Source of the DNA: Actinomycetales bacterium SN12
Lineage (GTDB): Bacteria > Actinomycetota > Actinomycetes > Actinomycetales > Microbacteriaceae
Reading direction: 5' to 3'
Assembly (NCBI GenBank): GCA_002837415.1
Contig: PJCV01000001.1
Location: 310,001 to 374,000 of the forward strand
DNA: 64,000 nt
Below the pieces are notes generated by a model that saw only the letters and a program-made list of their open reading frames with translations, was not told where the DNA came from and ran no database searches. Within the stretch, counting starts at the first letter, position 1; every line of letters starts with the position of its first letter. The position numbers and the translations under genes were made by a program. Of this stretch, positions 51,328 through 60,108 are shown in pieces.

Positions 51328-52806
51328 TCACCGCCTGGTCTTGACCACCGGGATCGCCTGGGTCTTCCAGTCCTCGAATGCCTGATCGCCCGCCATGAAC
51401 GCGTTCACCTCTTCGGGCGTCGCCGTCAGCTTCGGATCGTTGTCGAGGTACTTCTTCGTCTCGCGCGCCACGAGACCGGAGAGGAGGAGCAGCCCGATAA
51501 GGTTCGGCAGCGCCATGAGGCCGTTCATCACGTCGGAGAACGCCCACACCACGCCGAGCTGCACCGTGCAGCCGACGAACACCACGAGGGAGAACAGGAT
51601 GCGGAACGGCATCACGGCCTTGCGTCCGATCAGCCGCTCGATGCTGCGCTCGCCGTAGTACGACCAGCCGAGGATCGTGGAGCCGGCGAACAGCACGAGA
51701 CCGATCGTCACGATGTAGTGTCCCCACTCGCCTGGCAACCCGTTCGAGAAGGCCTCCCCGGTCATCAGCGCGGCACTGATCTGGTCGCCGTTCTCGTCGG
51801 TCAGCTTCCACGCGCCGGTCGTGATGATCACGAGGCCGGTGCAGGTGACGACGATGATCGTGTCGATGAAGGTCTGGGTCATCGACACCAGGCCCTGTCG
51901 CACGGGGTGGCTGGTCTTGGCGGCCGCCGCGGCGATGGCCGCCGAGCCCATACCCGACTCGTTCGAGAAGATGCCGCGGGCGACACCCATCTGCACGGCG
52001 ATGATGATGGCAGAGCCGGCGAAGCCGCCGATCGCGCTCGTGCCGGTGAAGGCGTCGGTGAAGATCTCCGCGAAGGCGGCGGGCACGCCCCCGATGTTGG
52101 CGATGAGGATGTAGATCGCGCCGAGCACGTAGAAGATGATCATCACGGGCACCAGACCCGCGGTGACGCGGCCGATGGACTTGATGCCGCCGACGAGCAC
52201 GAGCAGCGCGAACACGGTGAGCACGATGCCGGTCACCCAGGTGGGCACGTTGAAGCTGTTCTCAAGGTTGGCCGAGATCGAGTTGCCCTGGGTCATGTTG
52301 CCGATGCCGAAGCACGCGATCACGGCGGCGACGGCGAAGAAGATCGCGAGGAACTTGCCGAATCCGCCCGGGATGCCCCGCTCGAGGTAGTACTGCGGAC
52401 CACCCGACTTCTCACCGGCGGCGTCGGTGGTGCGGAAGCGCACGCCGAGGAACGCCTCGGAGTACTTCGACGCCATGCCCAGCAGGCCGGTGATCCACAT
52501 CCAGAACAGCGCGCCCGGTCCGCCGATGCCGATGGCCGTTGCGACGCCGACGATGTTGCCGGTGCCGACCGTGGCGGCGAGAGCCGTGGTCAGCGCCTGG
52601 AACTGCGAGATGTCGCCGTCGGCACCGGGATCCTTGCGGGTGAACAGGCCGAGGCGCAGCGCTGCGCCGAGGCGGAGGAACTGCAGACCCCCCAGGCGGA
52701 TGGTCAGGTACAGGCCGGTGCCGAGGAGCAGCGGGATGAGGATCCACGGTCCCCAGATCCATGAGCTGATGTTCTCGAGCACGCCCTGCAGCGCGGAAAG
52801 GTCCAT
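51328..52806 (-). CDS. Alanine/glycine:cation symporter family protein
   Basis: 492 residues with about eleven membrane helices. The AGCS family signature is seen in [27 protein letters not shown] near residue 95 and in [13 protein letters not shown] near 285. It imports alanine or glycine with Na+ or H+. Position: ATG at 52806 has AGGAG 6 bases upstream, so the upstream frame start is rejected. Confidence 0.95.
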   Translation of the reverse strand: [492 protein letters not shown]

Positions 52807-52895
52807 GTGGTCTCCTGTCGTGCGACGTTGCAAACGGACTCAGCCATCCTATTCACAGCGGGCACCCAGGTTGGATCATCGCGCGCGGGTCGCGA

Positions 52896-53903
52896 TCAGC
52901 GCTGGCAGTACGGGCACCAGTACAGCTTGCGGGCGCCGATCTCCTCCAGGGCGATCTCCGTGCCGCACACCCGGCACGGCAGTCCCGCCCGGTGGTAGAC
53001 CCAGTGCCGGTCGTCGCGGCTGGCCATGGCCGCCCGATACGCGTCACCGGTGAGGCCGTCCATGGTCATCATCTGACCGGTCTCGACCCCGATCGAGAGC
53101 AGCTCGACCCAGTCGCGCCACAGCTCTCGCACGACCTCCTCGGGCACGTCGCGTCCGGGTGTGTGCGGCTCGAGCCTGGCTCGGAACAGCATCTCGGCGC
53201 GGTACACGTTGCCGATCCCGCTGACCACCGCCTGGTCCATCAGCAGCAGCGCGATCGGCGTGGGCTTGCGGCGCACCGTGCGCACGAAGCGCTCCTCGCC
53301 CTCCGCCAGGTCGCCGACCAGCGGATCCGGCCCCAGCTTCGCGACCGAGGCGAGCATCTCGTCGGTGGTCTGCAGCGCGCAGGCCGTCGGTCCGCGCAGG
53401 TCGGCGCAGGTGGTGTCGTTCAGCAGACGCAGCCGCACCTGGCCGACCACGGGCGGCGGCCATTCGTCGACCTCGTCCGCGAGGCCGCTGGTCTGCTCCG
53501 ACATCCGCACGTGCACCCGCGACTTCCGCGGAGCGCCGATGGAGCTCAGCGAGTTCTCGCCGGCGTCGTCGTAGATCGCCTCGTCTTCGGTGTCGAGGTC
53601 GGTGCCGCGCTGGTTCGTCTGCCCCATGCGACCGTTGGCGGATGCGATGGTGGCGTCCGCCACGATCTCGCCGGCGAAGTCCCATGCGCCGTAGAGGCCG
53701 AGGTGCACGCGCAGCCACACGGCGTCCTCGAACTCGAGGAACATCTGCTTGCCGACGGCCATCGCCTGCAGCATCTCGCGGCCGTCGAGGACCGCCGCGC
53801 CCTCGGCGAAGCGCCCCTGCGGGCTCGACGCCCTGACGGGCCGGTTCACGAAGTTGCGCGCGAACTGGCGGGCGATGCGGTGGACGGAATGACCCTCGGG
53901 CAT
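52896..53903 (-). CDS. Fpg/Nei family DNA glycosylase (endonuclease VIII-like)
   Basis: 335 residues. The N-terminus is MPEGHSVHRIA, with the catalytic Pro2-Glu3 exposed after Met removal. The H2TH region includes VSGIGNVYRAEMLFRA, and the C-terminal zinc finger is CRVCGTEIALEEIGARKLYWCPYC. It removes oxidised bases. A low-complexity acidic insert at about 90-140 is unusual. ATG at 53903 lies 1 base after the rpiB stop. Confidence 0.93.
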   Translation of the reverse strand: MPEGHSVHRIARQFARNFVNRPVRASSPQGRFAEGAAVLDGREMLQAMAVGKQMFLEFEDAVWLRVHLGLYGAWDFAGEIVADATIASANGRMGQTNQRGTDLDTEDEAIYDDAGENSLSSIGAPRKSRVHVRMSEQTSGLADEVDEWPPPVVGQVRLRLLNDTTCADLRGPTACALQTTDEMLASVAKLGPDPLVGDLAEGEERFVRTVRRKPTPIALLLMDQAVVSGIGNVYRAEMLFRARLEPHTPGRDVPEEVVRELWRDWVELLSIGVETGQMMTMDGLTGDAYRAAMASRDDRHWVYHRAGLPCRVCGTEIALEEIGARKLYWCPYCQR

Positions 53904-53904
53904 G

Positions 53905-54420
53905 TCAGGCGCGCCCGTCGGCGGAGCCGACACCCCCCTCACGCGGGTCGGGAAGCAGCGACCCGTCCTTCTCGAAGTCGGCGATCTGGCCGATCCGGCG
54001 CACGTGGCGCTCCTCGTTGGAGAAGGGCGTCGCGATGAAGCGGTCGATGAATGAGGTGACCTCGTCGAAGCTGTGCTGGCGCGCGCCGATCGAGATCACG
54101 TTCGCGTCGTTGTGCTCGCGGGCGAGCTCTGCGGTCGAGAGGTTCCACACCAGTGCCGCACGGATCCCCTCGACCTTGTTCGCGGCGATCTGCTCGCCGT
54201 TGCCCGATCCGCCGAAGACCACGCCGAGCGCCTCCACGCCGGCGCCCTGGTCGGCGACCACGGCCTGCGCAGCGCGGATGCAGAAGGCGGGGTAGTCATC
54301 GAGCGCGTCGTACTCCACGGGACCGTGATCGATGACCTCGTGGCCCGCCTCGCGCAGGTGCTGCTGCAGGCGGGTCGAGAAGTCGAGTCCGGCGTGGTCG
54401 GTGGCGATGTGGATGCGCAT
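53905..54420 (-). CDS. rpiB: Ribose-5-phosphate isomerase B
   Basis: 171 residues. HIATDHAGLDF at the N-terminus and GVVFGGSGNGEQIAANK near 80. The catalytic base position has Glu in GNGEQ, as in mycobacterial RpiB, instead of Cys in the E. coli enzyme. It interconverts ribose and ribulose 5-phosphates. Its tail is longer than E. coli RpiB by about 20 residues. Confidence 0.94.
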   Translation of the reverse strand: MRIHIATDHAGLDFSTRLQQHLREAGHEVIDHGPVEYDALDDYPAFCIRAAQAVVADQGAGVEALGVVFGGSGNGEQIAANKVEGIRAALVWNLSTAELAREHNDANVISIGARQHSFDEVTSFIDRFIATPFSNEERHVRRIGQIADFEKDGSLLPDPREGGVGSADGRA

Positions 54421-54478
54421 ACCGCCATCCTATTTCGACGTGAAGGGCACGTGGCGAGGGGGCCATGCGCCCCGGAGG

Positions 54479-54507
54479 CTCAAGACAGCGCGAAGCGATG
54501 TCTTGAG
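54479..54507. terminator. Hairpin between rpiB and ferrochelatase genes
   Basis: CTCAAGACA (54479-54487) and TGTCTTGAG (54499-54507) with an 11-base loop, 14 bases after the ferrochelatase stop at 54521 on the minus strand. Confidence 0.6.
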
Positions 54508-54520
54508 TGGGGCGTGGGGA

Positions 54521-55714
54521 TCAGGGGGCGATGCCGGCTGCCGCCGGCTTGAAACCGGCGCGGATGTTCTCGCAGCATCCGGGACGGCACACGTCGAACC
54601 ACGGTCCGAGGTCCGTCACGTGTGCGCGGTCGGCGGCGGGACGCCCCTCCAGGCGCTCCTGCACCAGGTCGACGATGCCCGCGACGAACGCCGGCGAGAC
54701 ACCGGGGGTCGGTGTGCGGGCGAAGGCCAGCCCTGCGTCCTCCGCCGCCTCCTTCGCCTCGGTGTCGAGGTCCCAGAGAACCTCCATGTGGTCGCTCATG
54801 AATCCGACCGGAACGACGACGACCGCCCGTCGTCCTCGCTCGGGCAGCTCGCCGATGACGTCACAGACATCGGGCTCGAGCCACGGCTGCGAAGCGGGGC
54901 CGGAACGCGACTGGTACACGAGCTCCCAGGGCACATCGGCGGCGGCGGGTGTCAGTTCTGCCACGCGCGCCATCACCCATGCGCTGACGGCTTCGTGCTG
55001 CACGGCATACGCGCCGCCCTCGCCCCAGTCGACGTCTCGGGGGCCGGAGCGCACGGCGTCGTCCATCGGGATGCTGTGGGTCGAGAAGAGCACCTGGATC
55101 TGCTCCGGCGCGAGTCCCTCGTCGAGGCGCTCGCGCACGGCATCGTGCACCCCCTCGACGAACGCCTGCACGAAGCCGGGGTGATCGAAGAACGGACGGA
55201 TCTTGTCGATCGTCACGAGACCGTCGTATTCCGTGCCGTCGAGGATGCGAGAGAAGTCCTCGCGATACTGACGGCAGCTCGAGAACGAGCTGTACGCGCT
55301 GGTCGCGAACGCCAGCAGCCTGGTGTGCTCGTCGGCGACCGCCTCGGCCACGGCGTCCTCGAGGTACGGCGCCCAGTTGCGGTTGCCCCAGTACACGGGA
55401 AGGTCTATCGATCGCGCCGCGAGCTCCGCCTCGAGCGCCGCCTTCAGCGCGCGGTTCTGCGCGTTGATGGGGCTCACACCGCCGAAGTGACGGTAGTGGT
55501 GCGAGACGTCCTCGAGCCGCTCGTCGGGGATGCCACGGCCGCGCGTGACGTTGCGCAGGAACGGGATCACGTCGTCCTGGCCTTCGGGCCCGCCGAATCC
55601 GGCGAGCAGGATGCCGTCGTAGGCGACGGGAACCTCGATGTGCGCGGAGCCGGTCGATGCGGCCGGCGAGGCGTGCGGAACGACGATCTTCTCTGAGGAG
55701 CTCACGTGATCCAT
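54521..55714 (-). CDS. hemH/cpfC: Ferrochelatase (coproporphyrin type expected)
   Basis: 397 residues. It inserts iron into a porphyrin; in Gram-positives the substrate is coproporphyrin III. Motifs: LLAGFGGPEGQDDVIPFL, FSTHSIPMDDA with the catalytic His, and PVGFMSDHMEVLWDLDTEA. The C-terminal DVCRPGCCENI cluster, together with an earlier Cys, could hold the [2Fe-2S] centre known from actinobacterial enzymes. Confidence 0.93.
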   Translation of the reverse strand: MDHVSSSEKIVVPHASPAASTGSAHIEVPVAYDGILLAGFGGPEGQDDVIPFLRNVTRGRGIPDERLEDVSHHYRHFGGVSPINAQNRALKAALEAELAARSIDLPVYWGNRNWAPYLEDAVAEAVADEHTRLLAFATSAYSSFSSCRQYREDFSRILDGTEYDGLVTIDKIRPFFDHPGFVQAFVEGVHDAVRERLDEGLAPEQIQVLFSTHSIPMDDAVRSGPRDVDWGEGGAYAVQHEAVSAWVMARVAELTPAAADVPWELVYQSRSGPASQPWLEPDVCDVIGELPERGRRAVVVVPVGFMSDHMEVLWDLDTEAKEAAEDAGLAFARTPTPGVSPAFVAGIVDLVQERLEGRPAADRAHVTDLGPWFDVCRPGCCENIRAGFKPAAAGIAP

Positions 55715-55851
55715 CCTGTCACCGACTCGCTATGAGCCAGCATCGAGATCTGCACCTGCGCGCGGCGCTGGCGTAGGCTGTCCTGGTTGCCGTCGGCGCC
55801 AGCAGCGCCGACGCACCTCGACATCCCCTCCACCAATGGGAGAAATCAGCT

Positions 55852-58428
55852 GTGCCTGGAGAAAACCTCACACGTACCGAAGCGCAGGAGCGCCGTGCCG
55901 TCATCGACACGCAGTCGTACGAGATCTCACTCGACCTGACCAAGGGTGCGGAGGTGTTCGGCTCGCGCAGCGTGGTCCGCTTCACCGCGACCCCTGGCTC
56001 GTCGACCTTCATCGACCTCATCGCACGCGACGTCCGCGAGATCACGCTCAACGGCGAGCAGGTCGATCCGAGCGCCGCCTTCGAGGACTCGCGCATCGCG
56101 CTCGACGGCCTGCAGGCCGATAACGTCCTCATCGTCGACGCGGACTGCCTCTACACCAACACCGGCGAGGGACTGCACCGATTCGTCGACCCCGTCGACG
56201 GCGAGGTGTACCTCTACTCGCAGTTCGAGGTGCCCGACTCCCGCCGCGTGTTCGCGGTGTTCGAGCAGCCCGATCTCAAGGCGACGTTCCAGTTCACCGT
56301 GACCGCGCCTTCGGCGTGGAAGGTCGTCTCGAACTCCCCCACCCCCGAGCCGATCGTGCACGACGCGTCGTCGGGCTCCGAAGATGTGGCCACCTGGGGC
56401 TTCGCGCCCACGCCGCGCATCTCGTCGTACATCACCGCGCTCGTCGCGGGTCCCTACGAGGCCACCTTCTCCGAGCTCACGAGCGCGTCGGGCAAGGTCA
56501 TCCCGCTCGGCGTCTACGGTCGCAGGAGCCTGTGGCAGCACCTCGACGCCGACTACATCTTCGACAAGACCAGGCAGGGCTTCGAGTACTTCGAGGCGAA
56601 GTTCGGCGTGCCGTATCCGTTCGAGAAGTACGACCAGCTGTTCGTGCCCGAGTTCAACGCGGGCGCCATGGAGAACGCCGGCGCAGTCACCTTCACCGAG
56701 ACCTACGTGTTCCGCAGCAAGGTCACCGACGCCGTCAAGGAGCGTCGCGTGGTGACGATCCTGCATGAGCTGGCGCACATGTGGTTCGGCGACCTCGTCA
56801 CCATGAAGTGGTGGAACGACCTGTGGCTGAACGAGTCGTTCGCCGAATGGGCATCCACCATCGCCACGGCGGAGGCGACCGAATGGAAGGCGGCCTGGAC
56901 GACCTTCAACGCGATGGAGAAGACCTGGGCCTACCGTCAGGACCAGCTGCCCTCCACTCACCCGATCGTCGCCGAGATCAACGATCTCGAAGACGTGATG
57001 GTCAACTTCGACGGCATCACCTATGCCAAGGGCGGCTCGGTGCTCAAGCAGCTGACCGCGTGGGTGGGCATCGATGCGTTCTTCGCCGGTGTCGGCCAGT
57101 ACTTCCAGAAGCACGCCTGGGGCAACACCGAGCTGAGCGACCTGCTCACCGAGCTCGAGGTGACCAGCGGACGCGAGCTGACCACCTGGGCGAAGAAGTG
57201 GCTGGAGACCGCCGGGGTGAACACGCTCGCCCCGGTCATCGTCGATGATGCAGCAGGCGTCATCACCCGCTTCGCGGTGACCCAGACTGCTCCCGCCGAC
57301 TATCCGACCATCCGTCCGCACCGCCTCGGAATCGGGTTCTACAACCTGAGCGACTCCGCCGGTCGGTCGGAGCTGGTGCGCACGCACTACGTCGAGGTCG
57401 ACGTCGACGGCGACCGCACCGAGATCCCCGAGCTGCAGGGCCTCGCGCGCCCCGACATGGTGCTGCTCAACGACAACGACCTCGCCTACGCGAAGATCCG
57501 CCTCGATGAGCGCTCGCTGGCCACGGCCATCGAGCATCTGTCCGACATCTCCGACCCGCTCGCGCGCTCGCTCGTGTGGGGTGCGGCGTGGGACCAGACC
57601 CGGGATGCCGAGACCGCCGCCGGCGACTACATCGACCTCGTGCTCGGCAACATCGGCCACGAGACCGAATCGACGACGGTGCGGACGACGCTCTCGCAGC
57701 TGCAGCTCGCGGCGAACATCTACGTCGCGCCCGACACCCGTCCGGCGGCCCGCGAGAAGATCGCCGACGGACTGTGGGCCCTCGCCCACCAGGCCGAGCC
57801 CGGAAGCGACAGTCAGCTGCAGCTCGTGACGGCGTTCGCCAACTCGATCGCCACCCCCGAGCAGGCGGGCATCATCGGCCGTCTGCGCGCCGGCGAGGAC
57901 ACCCTCCCCGGACTCGAGATCGACGCCGACCTGTCGTGGCTCCTGCTCGTCGGCCTCGCCGCCGCCGGCGCGACCGACGCCGCCGCGATCGACGCCGCGC
58001 TCGCCGCAGACAACACGTCCAAGGGCGCCGAGTTCGCGGCTCAGGCACGTGCCGCGCTGCCCACCGCCGAAGCCAAGCAGACCGCCTGGTCGTCGCTGAT
58101 CGACAACGGCGACCTGCCGAACACCATCGTGCGCTCGGCCACCCTCGGCTTCGTGCACCCGTCGGGTGTCGACGTGCTGGGAGCGTTCATCCCCAAGTAC
58201 TTCGAGATGCTGCTGCCGATCTGGGAGGAGCGCACCTACCAGATCGCCGACTACCTGATCGTCGGCCTCTACCCGCGCTCGCTCGCGAGCATCGAGCTGC
58301 GCGACGCGACCCGCAGCTGGCTCGCCGAGCACCAGGATGCCGCTCCCGCGCTGCGCAGGCTCGTGCACGAGAACCTCGCCGACGTCGAGCGGGCGCTCGC
58401 CGCGCAGTCCCGCGACGCCGAGGACTGA
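55852..58428 (+). CDS. pepN: Aminopeptidase N, M1 family
   Basis: 858 residues, usual for actinobacterial PepN. The substrate-binding GAMENAGAVTF and zinc site HELAHMWFGDLV followed by the third ligand in WLNESFAEW are intact near residues 285-330. The C-terminal half is the helical ERAP1-like domain. It cleaves N-terminal residues in the cytoplasm. Start: GTG at 55852; a weaker Shine-Dalgarno (GGGAGAAA) lies upstream. Confidence 0.96.
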   Translation: MPGENLTRTEAQERRAVIDTQSYEISLDLTKGAEVFGSRSVVRFTATPGSSTFIDLIARDVREITLNGEQVDPSAAFEDSRIALDGLQADNVLIVDADCLYTNTGEGLHRFVDPVDGEVYLYSQFEVPDSRRVFAVFEQPDLKATFQFTVTAPSAWKVVSNSPTPEPIVHDASSGSEDVATWGFAPTPRISSYITALVAGPYEATFSELTSASGKVIPLGVYGRRSLWQHLDADYIFDKTRQGFEYFEAKFGVPYPFEKYDQLFVPEFNAGAMENAGAVTFTETYVFRSKVTDAVKERRVVTILHELAHMWFGDLVTMKWWNDLWLNESFAEWASTIATAEATEWKAAWTTFNAMEKTWAYRQDQLPSTHPIVAEINDLEDVMVNFDGITYAKGGSVLKQLTAWVGIDAFFAGVGQYFQKHAWGNTELSDLLTELEVTSGRELTTWAKKWLETAGVNTLAPVIVDDAAGVITRFAVTQTAPADYPTIRPHRLGIGFYNLSDSAGRSELVRTHYVEVDVDGDRTEIPELQGLARPDMVLLNDNDLAYAKIRLDERSLATAIEHLSDISDPLARSLVWGAAWDQTRDAETAAGDYIDLVLGNIGHETESTTVRTTLSQLQLAANIYVAPDTRPAAREKIADGLWALAHQAEPGSDSQLQLVTAFANSIATPEQAGIIGRLRAGEDTLPGLEIDADLSWLLLVGLAAAGATDAAAIDAALAADNTSKGAEFAAQARAALPTAEAKQTAWSSLIDNGDLPNTIVRSATLGFVHPSGVDVLGAFIPKYFEMLLPIWEERTYQIADYLIVGLYPRSLASIELRDATRSWLAEHQDAAPALRRLVHENLADVERALAAQSRDAED

Positions 58429-58536
58429 TCCCCACGGCCCACTCCAACCGTCGCTCCGCGCCGGCCGGAGCCTCGGGGCCGCGGGGCCCCTCTCGTTTCG
58501 CGGTGTGCATCGAGATCTGACAGCTCCGGTCCGGAT

Positions 58537-58571
58537 GAGGGCCTCAGCGCACAGTGTGCGCTGAGGCCCTC
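58537..58571. terminator. Terminator hairpin after pepN
   Basis: A perfect 16-base stem with a 3-base loop, ending 4 bases before a TAAAAT -10-like box for the MscS gene. Confidence 0.85.
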
Positions 58572-58588
58572 TCGCTAAAATCGAGGTG

Positions 58589-59662
58589 ATGGACATCCGC
58601 TTCGCCACCGAGACTCCCGCACCCGACCCGACCGACCCCGTATGGTGGGGCGGCTTGCTCGAGATCCTGCTGAAGATCGGCGGGAAGGCACTCACCGTGG
58701 CCATCATCATCGCGAGCTGCGTGGCCATCGCGTTCATCCTCCGCCTCGTCATCCGCCGCGTGGTGCAGCGCATCGTCAACAGCGCGAAGTCGAAGGCGCG
58801 CGTCGACGACACGCAGGCTCTCGAGCGCTCCCCGCTCGCCGACATGCGTCTCGTCCAGCGCACCCGCACGCTCGGCTCGATCCTGCAGAACATCGTCAAC
58901 GTGATGCTCGTGGTGATCGCCCTCGTGCTCACCGTGAACGCCATCGACCAGAGCCTGCTCGGCTCCCTCACCCTGCTCACAGCCGCGGTGGGTGCGGGTC
59001 TCGGCTTCGGGGCGCAGAACATCGTGAAGGACGTGCTGAACGGCATCTTCCTGGTGGCCGAGGATCAGGTCGGCATCGGCGACGTCGTCGACCTGGGACT
59101 CGCATCCGGCGTCGTCGAGTACGTCAGCGTGCGCATCACCCAGGTGCGCGACGTGAACGGGACGCTCTGGTACGTGCGCAACGGCGAGGTCACCCGCATC
59201 GGCAACATGTCGCAGGGCTGGGCACGCGCCATCGTCGACCTGGGCGTCGCGCCGGATGCCGACCTCGAGGTCGTGGAGAAGTCCATGATGGAGACCGCTC
59301 AGGGGCTGGCCAAGGACCCGAAGTGGCGCACCCGCATCATCGCGAAGCCCGAGATCTGGGGTCTGGAGAGCATCGACGGCGATGCCCTGGTCGTGCGCGT
59401 GGTCATGAAGACCCGGGCCAACGCGATGGACGACGTCTCGCAGGAGCTGCGTCGCCGCCTGCGTGCGGATCTCCTCGAGAAGGAGATCGACGTGCCACGC
59501 CTCGCCGCGGTCACGCTGACGGGCCTGGATGGCGCCCGCCGCGTGCGCGGCGCGAATCCGCCGGTCACCAAGCCGAACGCGGTCACCGGAGTCCCCCGGA
59601 TCGTCGATCGCGGCATCTGGCGGCGCAAGAAGACGGGCGATGAGGAAGGCGGCGCACAGTGA
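58589..59662 (+). CDS. MscS-type mechanosensitive ion channel family protein
   Basis: 357 residues. Three membrane helices: about 28-50, 92-113 and the pore-lining TM3 segment TAAVGAGLGFGAQNIVKDVLNGIF at 118-143, then the beta domain (GDVVDLGLASGVVEYVSVRITQV). It releases solutes under osmotic down-shock. TAAAAT at 58576-58581 lies 7 bases before ATG, a leaderless pattern. Its stop overlaps the globin start by GTGA. Confidence 0.93.
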   Translation: MDIRFATETPAPDPTDPVWWGGLLEILLKIGGKALTVAIIIASCVAIAFILRLVIRRVVQRIVNSAKSKARVDDTQALERSPLADMRLVQRTRTLGSILQNIVNVMLVVIALVLTVNAIDQSLLGSLTLLTAAVGAGLGFGAQNIVKDVLNGIFLVAEDQVGIGDVVDLGLASGVVEYVSVRITQVRDVNGTLWYVRNGEVTRIGNMSQGWARAIVDLGVAPDADLEVVEKSMMETAQGLAKDPKWRTRIIAKPEIWGLESIDGDALVVRVVMKTRANAMDDVSQELRRRLRADLLEKEIDVPRLAAVTLTGLDGARRVRGANPPVTKPNAVTGVPRIVDRGIWRRKKTGDEEGGAQ

Positions 59663-60108
59663 CGTTCTACGATGAGGTCGGCGGGCAGGAGACCTTCGAG
59701 CGCCTCGTGGCGGTGTTCTACCGGGAGGTCGCGCTCGACCCCGTGCTCAAGCCGATGTACCCCGAAGAGGATCTGGGCCCCGCCGCCCAGCGCCTCACCT
59801 GGTTCCTGGCGCAGTACTGGGGCGGCCCGAGCACGTACGGCGAGCAGCGCGGCCATCCGCGGCTGAGGATGCGGCACATCCCGTTCCACATCGACCCCGA
59901 CGCGCGGGATCGCTGGCTGCGCCACATGCGCACCGCACTCGACGAGGTGCAGCTCTCCCCCATGCACGAGGCCACCCTGTGGGACTACCTCGAGCGGGCG
60001 GCGTATGCCATGGTGAACACATTCGAGCCCTCGGGCATCGGCGCAGGTCCCCAGGGCCGCCCGACGCTCGAGCACCGCGCAGCCCCGGAGTCGACGGAGA
60101 CCACATGA
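59659..60108 (+). CDS. glbO: Truncated haemoglobin, group II (HbO-like)
   Basis: 149 residues. TFYDEVGGQETFERLVAVFY, YWGGPSTYGEQRGHPRLRMRHIPFHI with the proximal His in MRHIPF, and RWLRHMRTAL are the trHbO features. It binds oxygen and reactive oxygen or nitrogen species. A basic/acidic C-terminal tail of about 25 residues is extra. It overlaps both neighbours (GTGA, ATGA). Confidence 0.95.
   Translation: MTFYDEVGGQETFERLVAVFYREVALDPVLKPMYPEEDLGPAAQRLTWFLAQYWGGPSTYGEQRGHPRLRMRHIPFHIDPDARDRWLRHMRTALDEVQLSPMHEATLWDYLERAAYAMVNTFEPSGIGAGPQGRPTLEHRAAPESTETT

Noticed and set aside
55927..59046. Long minus-strand frame opposite pepN and the MscS gene
   Set aside because: Shadow; it crosses two genes and a terminator hairpin.
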